Assembly (NCBI GenBank): GCA_003339645.1
Contig: QNUV01000041.1
Coordinates: forward strand, 1-64,000
Origin: Microbacterium arborescens
GTDB taxonomy: Bacteria > Actinomycetota > Actinomycetes > Actinomycetales > Microbacteriaceae
DNA: 64,000 bases
Direction of reading: 5' to 3'
The notes under the pieces were generated by a model. That model searched no databases. It saw only the letters and a program-made list of their open reading frames with translations, and was not told the DNA's origin. Position 1 is the first letter of the stretch; each line of letters begins with the position of its first letter. A program made the position numbers and the translations under genes. Shown here in pieces: positions 59,821 through 64,000 of this stretch.

Positions 59821-61269
59821 ATGAAGAGGTCACGCGCGATTCCGCTGAGAAGGATCGTCGGTTTCGCCGTCGCGCTCGTCCTGCCCTTGGCGAGCGTTGT
59901 CGGGAACGCCCCGTCGGACGTCGTCGGCTCCAGGGATGCCGCGGTGGCGGCGGACGCGCGACACGAGGTGCGCAGCTACCCTTCTTTCGTCGCCCAGCCC
60001 GTCTCGCAGCAGCTGCTCGTCGGCGACCCGTTCCGCGTCGAGTTCGCTTACAGCACGAGCGCCATCATCCCCCCGGTCATCCGCCTGCAGAAGTGGGAAT
60101 CGGGTTCGTGGCAGCTCGTGGAAGGGGTTCAGGTGCAAACGGGCGAGCACCGGTACACCTTCGATCGAGGTTCGGCGAGTTCGGCCGACAGCGGACGGTA
60201 TCGCCTGGAGTCCGTTCGGGTATGGGGGAGCACGGTGAACGGCGTGTCGAACGAGTTCACCGTCTCCGTCGATCCCGAGCCGCGCGTCGTCACCCAGCCG
60301 GCCCACGTCACCGTGGGCGAGGGCGAGAGGGCCGACTTCTCCGCTGCCTTCGCAACGGGCTCCCTTCCCACCACGATCAGGTGGCAGACGGCGGAATCGA
60401 CGGCGAGCAACGTGTGGACCGACGTGGCCGGCGCCACGGGGCCGTCCCTGACCGTTCTGACCGCGACGACGGCGATGGACGGCCGCGCCTACCGTGCTGT
60501 TGCCACCGCGCGGTCCTCGGCGGGCTCCGTCCGCGTAGTCCAGAGCGCGCCGGCCAGGCTGACGGTCGTCGCGGCGGCGATCCCCGAGGCGCCGGCGCAG
60601 AGCGACCCTTGGTTCATCGAGCATCCGGCCGACGTCACCGTCGTGTCGACCGCGCGCGAAGCCGAGTTCTCGGTTCGCATCGGCGTCCCGGACGGAATCG
60701 ACCGCGGCAATGTCGTCGTCACCTGGAACATCAGTCCCCCCGGCAGCTCGACCTGGTACATGACCGGCCCGTGGCAGAACATCTCGGCGGACGGATACGC
60801 GACCTACCGGCTCCCTCTGTCGTCGACCAGCGACGGCTACCGCGTTCGAGCCATCCTCGCCGCGCGTCCGGCGATCACCGTGCAATGGGTCTCGGAGGTC
60901 GCGACGCTCACGATCGTCCCTCTGGCGCCGGTCATCACCGAGCACCCTCGTGACGTGTCCGTCTTCGAGGGCTTCCCCGCGGAGTTCTCCTCGACGGCCG
61001 ACGGACAGGGTGTCGCGACGCAGTGGCAGGTCTCGCGCGACTCCGGCCAGACGTGGACCGATGTGGATGATGCGACGGGCGCGAGCCTCAGGATCGAGGC
61101 GGCGTCAGCGGCGATGAACGGGTGGCAGTACCGTGCTGTCCATACCAACGTCGGCGGTGTCAGCATCACCCACCCTGCGCGCCTCACCGTCCGCAGCGGG
61201 CCGCCACGGGCCTCGGTGGGCGTGACACCCGTGGTCCGCATGGTCGACCGGCTCCCTCCGAAGGGGTGA
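59821..61269 (+). CDS. Secreted multi-Ig-like domain protein
   Basis: The 482-residue product has a signal peptide (RRIVGFAVALVLPLASVVG) and several Ig-like repeats. Repeats share P-x-x-VTV-x-EG-x-x-A-x-F and W-Q-x-x-x-x-x-G-x-x-W-T-x-V-x-x-ATG patterns, for example residues about 160-260 and 375-470, ending AxLTV. No LPXTG, lipobox or transmembrane anchor is visible at the C-terminus. GGAAGGACACC precedes ATG 59821. Codon use includes more A/T-ending codons than its neighbours, hinting at acquisition. An adhesion or surface role is a guess. Confidence 0.7.
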   Translation: MKRSRAIPLRRIVGFAVALVLPLASVVGNAPSDVVGSRDAAVAADARHEVRSYPSFVAQPVSQQLLVGDPFRVEFAYSTSAIIPPVIRLQKWESGSWQLVEGVQVQTGEHRYTFDRGSASSADSGRYRLESVRVWGSTVNGVSNEFTVSVDPEPRVVTQPAHVTVGEGERADFSAAFATGSLPTTIRWQTAESTASNVWTDVAGATGPSLTVLTATTAMDGRAYRAVATARSSAGSVRVVQSAPARLTVVAAAIPEAPAQSDPWFIEHPADVTVVSTAREAEFSVRIGVPDGIDRGNVVVTWNISPPGSSTWYMTGPWQNISADGYATYRLPLSSTSDGYRVRAILAARPAITVQWVSEVATLTIVPLAPVITEHPRDVSVFEGFPAEFSSTADGQGVATQWQVSRDSGQTWTDVDDATGASLRIEAASAAMNGWQYRAVHTNVGGVSITHPARLTVRSGPPRASVGVTPVVRMVDRLPPKG

Positions 61270-61315
61270 CCGGGGTCCGATGCGTTGCGTCGGAGGTCGG
61301 CGGTAGCGTCGTGGC

Positions 61316-62401
61316 ATGGAACCGCACCGGCTCACCCGTGAGCAAGCCCGTCGCATCATCGTGCGGGCGCAGCTGCTCGAGGCCGACCGGCCCGGCGACG
61401 TCGTCGAGGTGGCCGAGCAGATCGGGGCGATCAAGATCGATCCGACGGCCGTCATCGCGCCCAGCGAGCAGGCGATCCCGTGGACGAGGATCGGCTGGGG
61501 CTACGAGCCCGGGCAGCTGACGAAAGCCGTCGAAGACGACCGGCAGCTCTTCGAGTACGCCGGCTCGTTCCACCCCGCGAGCATGCTTCCGGCGATGCGG
61601 GTGCGGATGCGGATGCGTCCCGTGCGCGAGAGCACCGCGGCGTGGCTCGAGGCCAACAGCGCGTTCCGGGCCGACGTGCTGGCGCGCCTGCGCGCTGACG
61701 GACCGCTGCTGGCTGCCGACATCCCCGACACGGCTGCTGTGCCCGCCGGCAACGACAGCGGCTGGTACAGCGACAACCAGGTGCCGCGGATGCTCGATCT
61801 GCTCGAACGACTCGGCGAGGTCGCGGTCGTCGGGCGTGCCGGCCGACTGCGCCGCTGGGACGTCGCCGAGCGGGCACGCGGCCCCGAGCCCGACGACCTG
61901 ACCTACGACGAGGCCGGCGCGATGCTCGACGAGCGACGGCTGCAGGGAGCGGGACTCGCGCGGCAGAAGTCGTCGTGGTCGGGCGTGGGGCTGGCCGGTG
62001 AGCCGGCCGTCGTCGAGGGGAGCGCGTGGAAGTGGCGAGTCGACCCGCGGGCGCTCGAGGCCATCGACGACGACCCCGGGGGGAGGGTGGCGATCCTCAA
62101 CCCGTACGACGGGATGCTGTTCGACCGGCCGCGACTGATCGAGGCGTTCGACTTCACCTACAAGCTCGAGCAGTTCGTGCCGAAGGCGCAGCGCGTGTAC
62201 GGCTACTTCGCGCATCCGATCCTGTGCGGCGACCGGTTCATCGGTCTTCTCGACGCGGCCCTCGACAAAGCGAAGGAGAACCTCGTCGTCGCGGCGCTGC
62301 ACGAGCTCGTGCCCTGGGAGAGCGAAGAGCGCGAGATGGTCGAGGCGGAGATCAGCGACCTCGCCGAGTGGCTCGGCGTGTCGGTGCGCGGGCTCGACTG
62401 A
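61316..62401 (+). CDS. YcaQ/AlkZ-like winged-helix DNA glycosylase
   Basis: The 361-residue protein matches the HTH_42 family: RLTREQARRIIVRAQLL at the start, FEYAGSFHPASMLPAMRVRMR, and ILNPYDGMLFDRPRLIEAFDFTYKLEQFVPKAQRVYGYFAHPIL. Family members unhook interstrand crosslinks or alkylated bases. The usual catalytic Gln-x-Asp near residue 40 reads K40-I-D42 here, so activity may differ. TAGCGT, six bases and ATG indicates a leaderless mRNA. Confidence 0.87.
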   Translation: MEPHRLTREQARRIIVRAQLLEADRPGDVVEVAEQIGAIKIDPTAVIAPSEQAIPWTRIGWGYEPGQLTKAVEDDRQLFEYAGSFHPASMLPAMRVRMRMRPVRESTAAWLEANSAFRADVLARLRADGPLLAADIPDTAAVPAGNDSGWYSDNQVPRMLDLLERLGEVAVVGRAGRLRRWDVAERARGPEPDDLTYDEAGAMLDERRLQGAGLARQKSSWSGVGLAGEPAVVEGSAWKWRVDPRALEAIDDDPGGRVAILNPYDGMLFDRPRLIEAFDFTYKLEQFVPKAQRVYGYFAHPILCGDRFIGLLDAALDKAKENLVVAALHELVPWESEEREMVEAEISDLAEWLGVSVRGLD

Positions 62402-62513
62402 CCCCGACCGCCGGGCCTACCAGCCGACCGCCGAGGTCGCAAGTCGCTCGCGACGGCGCCGGCGACGGCGAAGCATAAAGGCAGCCCCGCAATCGAAACG
62501 AAAGGAGCCGCCC

Positions 62514-62969
62514 ATGGCTCGCATCATCGAGACCATCGACGTCGACGTTCCCGTCTCCGTCGCCTACAACCAGTGGACGCAGTTCGAGTCGTTCCCGCAC
62601 TTCCTGAGCTTCGTCGAGTCGGTCACCCAGCTCGACGACGGCACGACCCACTGGAAGGTGAAGATCGGCGGGGCCGAGCGCGAGTTCACCGCCAAGATCA
62701 CCGAACAGCACCCCGACGAGCGCGTCGCCTGGAACAGTGTCGGCGGCAAGGACGAGCACGCCGGCGTCGTGACCTTCCACAAGCTCAGCGACAACGAGAC
62801 GCGCGTCACGGTCCAGCTGGACTGGAAGCCCGAGGGCTTCGTCGAATCGGTCGGTGCCGCCATCGGCATCGACGACCACGCCGTGAAGAAGGACCTCACG
62901 CGCTTCAAGGAGTTCATCGAGTCGCGCGGCACCGAGACCGGTGCCTGGCGCGGCGACATCGAGAACTGA
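62514..62969 (+). CDS. SRPBCC family protein (polyketide cyclase/dehydrase fold)
   Basis: The 151-residue protein begins ETIDVDVPVSVAYNQWTQFESFPHFLSFVESVTQLDDGTTHWKVKIGG, a typical helix-grip START-like sequence that binds hydrophobic ligands. No catalytic residues can be assigned. GAAAGGAGCC gives a strong Shine-Dalgarno. An extremely long hairpin follows. Confidence 0.88.
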   Translation: MARIIETIDVDVPVSVAYNQWTQFESFPHFLSFVESVTQLDDGTTHWKVKIGGAEREFTAKITEQHPDERVAWNSVGGKDEHAGVVTFHKLSDNETRVTVQLDWKPEGFVESVGAAIGIDDHAVKKDLTRFKEFIESRGTETGAWRGDIEN

Positions 62970-62975
62970 CCCCGG

Positions 62976-63040
62976 CGCTCACGCATACGTTGAGAGGCCC
63001 CTCCGTTCGGCGGAGGGGCCTCTCGTCGTATGCGTGAGCG
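62976..63040. terminator. Very long hairpin terminator (about 28 bp stem)
   Basis: CGCTCACGCATACG (62976-62989) pairs with CGTATGCGTGAGCG (63027-63040), and GAGAGGCCCCTCCG (62992-63005) with CGGAGGGGCCTCTC (63011-63024). It separates convergent SRPBCC and DUF2945 genes and should work in both directions. Confidence 0.9.
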
Positions 63041-63059
63041 GATGCGGGGTGGCTGCCGC

Positions 63060-63275
63060 TCAGCTGCTGAGCTTGCGCAGCGCCGAACGCTTGTGCGCCG
63101 CCTGATCGCCGCTCTTCTCCGATTCGACGATGAAGGCCGGCTCGTCGGCGGATGCCGTGAACTTCTGACCCGCGAACTGGAAGTCCTTCTCCCTCTTCTC
63201 GACGATCTTCCCCTGCGTCCGCCCCTGAGAGGTGTCCCAGCTCACGCGGTCGCCCTTCGACAGTTCCTGAGCCAT
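63060..63275 (-). CDS. DUF2945 (hypervirulence-associated TUDOR-like) small protein
   Basis: The 71-residue protein begins MAQELSKGDRVSWDTSQGRTQGKIVEK and ends QAAHKRSALRKLSS, the compact DUF2945 pattern. CGGAAGGAGCCGGG precedes ATG 63275. The name hypervirulence-associated comes from a fungal relative and implies no role here. Function unknown; nucleic-acid or protein binding is possible from the Tudor-like fold. Confidence 0.85.
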   Translation of the reverse strand: MAQELSKGDRVSWDTSQGRTQGKIVEKREKDFQFAGQKFTASADEPAFIVESEKSGDQAAHKRSALRKLSS

Positions 63276-63408
63276 CCCGGCTCCTTCCGTTGTGCTTCGG
63301 TTGCCGCGATACTGTCGCCCGGCGGTGCCGGGCGAGAAGTCGTTGACACACCGGGGTCGGATGCGCCAGCACTCCCGCCAGGCGCCCGCAGCCTGCGAGA
63401 CTGCGGGC

Positions 63409-64000
63409 ATGCGCACGATCGTCATCACGGGAGCCAGCGACGGAATCGGGGCGGCCGCCGCGCGGCGTCTCGCGCGAGAAGGGCACCGCGTCGTGCTCGT
63501 CGGGCGCTCGCCGGAGAAGACCCGGGCTCTCGCGAGCGAGCTCGACGCGCCGTACCACCTGGCCGACTACGCCGAGCTCGCTCAGGTGCGGCGTCTGGCC
63601 GACGAACTGCTCGAGGCCTATCCGCGCATCGACGTGCTCGCCAACAACGCCGGCGGCATCTTCGGTCCGCGCGCCCTCACCGTCGACGGCTACGAGCAGA
63701 CCTTCCAGGTCAATCACCTCGCGGGCTTCCTGCTGACGAACCTGTTGCTGGAGCGGCTCATCGAGAGCGAAGCATCCGTCATCCAGACGGCCAGCGTGGC
63801 GGCTCGCCTGTTCTCGCGGTTCGACGTGACCGACCTGAACGCGGCGAAGCACTACTCGGGGCGCATCGCCTACGGCAACGCCAAGCTCGCCGACATCCTG
63901 TTCACGCGCGAACTGCAGACCCGCGTCGGCGATCAGGGCATCTCGGCGGCCGCCTTCCACCCCGGCGTCGTCGCGACGCAGTTCGCCGCGAACGTGCCCG
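63409..64000 (+). CDS. Short-chain dehydrogenase/reductase, 3' end beyond window
   Basis: The frame stays open for 197 codons to the window end. It shows the SDR cofactor motif TGASDGIGAAAARRLAREGHRVVLVGR (residues 6-32), VLANNAGGIFGP near 76, and YxxxK in YGNAKLAD near 160, with HPGVVATQF after it. It resembles retinol-dehydrogenase-like SDRs. Substrate unknown. The start is ATG 63409. Confidence 0.9.
   Translation, partial: MRTIVITGASDGIGAAAARRLAREGHRVVLVGRSPEKTRALASELDAPYHLADYAELAQVRRLADELLEAYPRIDVLANNAGGIFGPRALTVDGYEQTFQVNHLAGFLLTNLLLERLIESEASVIQTASVAARLFSRFDVTDLNAAKHYSGRIAYGNAKLADILFTRELQTRVGDQGISAAAFHPGVVATQFAANVP

Overview
The window is high-GC DNA from an actinobacterium, most likely Microbacteriaceae close to Microbacterium. 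The grounds are the order tRNA-Trp, secE, nusG, rplK, rplA with rplJ-rplL nearby, a NusG with a long acidic N-terminal extension, many GTG starts and GTGA/ATGA gene overlaps, many apparently leaderless genes, and a 13E12/DUF222-type HNH gene. Species assignment is inference. There is no phage, insertion sequence, CRISPR array or rRNA.

Layout. 1-803: a frameshifted DUF222 gene cut by the window edge. 1049-3959: tRNA-Trp, secE, nusG, rplK, rplA. 3997-8104: a nitronate monooxygenase-like enzyme, acylphosphatase, a LysE/ArgO exporter with its divergent LysR regulator, and a quinone-oxidoreductase-like enzyme. 8256-10642: a MarR regulator and 14-helix drug exporter behind a promoter carrying three copies of one operator. 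10681-13034: a 2H phosphoesterase, a YqaJ-like nuclease and a frameshifted AbiEi/DUF559-like gene. 13035-14448: an extreme G/C-run tract, then the rplJ leader, rplJ and rplL. 14486-19557: a LacI regulator divergent from an alpha-glucoside-type ABC importer with no ATPase gene. 19594-26626: DUF305/DUF3105 membrane proteins, a Bcr/CflA-type exporter, a PAP2 phosphatase, a HerA-like ATPase and an MHS transporter. 26869-35715: a molybdenum cofactor and molybdate-uptake island (mog, moaE, moaD, moaC, moeA, moeB, a HTH-TOBE protein, modABC). 36527-43651: cytochrome bd oxidase cydAB, its assembly ABC exporter cydDC, and divergent moaA. 43666-51822: an exporter with TetR regulator, a cysteine-bearing winged-helix regulator, and assorted oxidoreductases, hydrolases and acetyltransferases separated by palindromic repeats. 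52544-57249: an iron box followed by a siderophore uptake operon ending in a siderophore-interacting reductase. 57271-64000: acetyltransferase, aldo/keto reductase, trhO, a sirtuin-like remnant next to an Ig-domain secreted protein, a YcaQ-type DNA glycosylase, an SRPBCC protein, a DUF2945 protein and an SDR gene cut by the window end.

Two observations stand out. First, several intergenic spaces hold 60-77 bp palindromes built as word-word-inverted word-inverted word, with a constant 19-nt step between copies while the word itself changes from locus to locus. Second, the palindrome TGTGGT-N3-ACCACA lies in front of a cysteine-bearing winged-helix regulator gene, and its core GTGGT-N3-ACCAC fills the -35/-10 spacer of the likely cydA promoter about 3.6 kb away, suggesting an unassigned redox regulator of cytochrome bd.

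Many genes show TANNNT (or a close variant), 6-7 bases and then ATG or GTG with no usable Shine-Dalgarno sequence. I used this leaderless pattern to set several starts.
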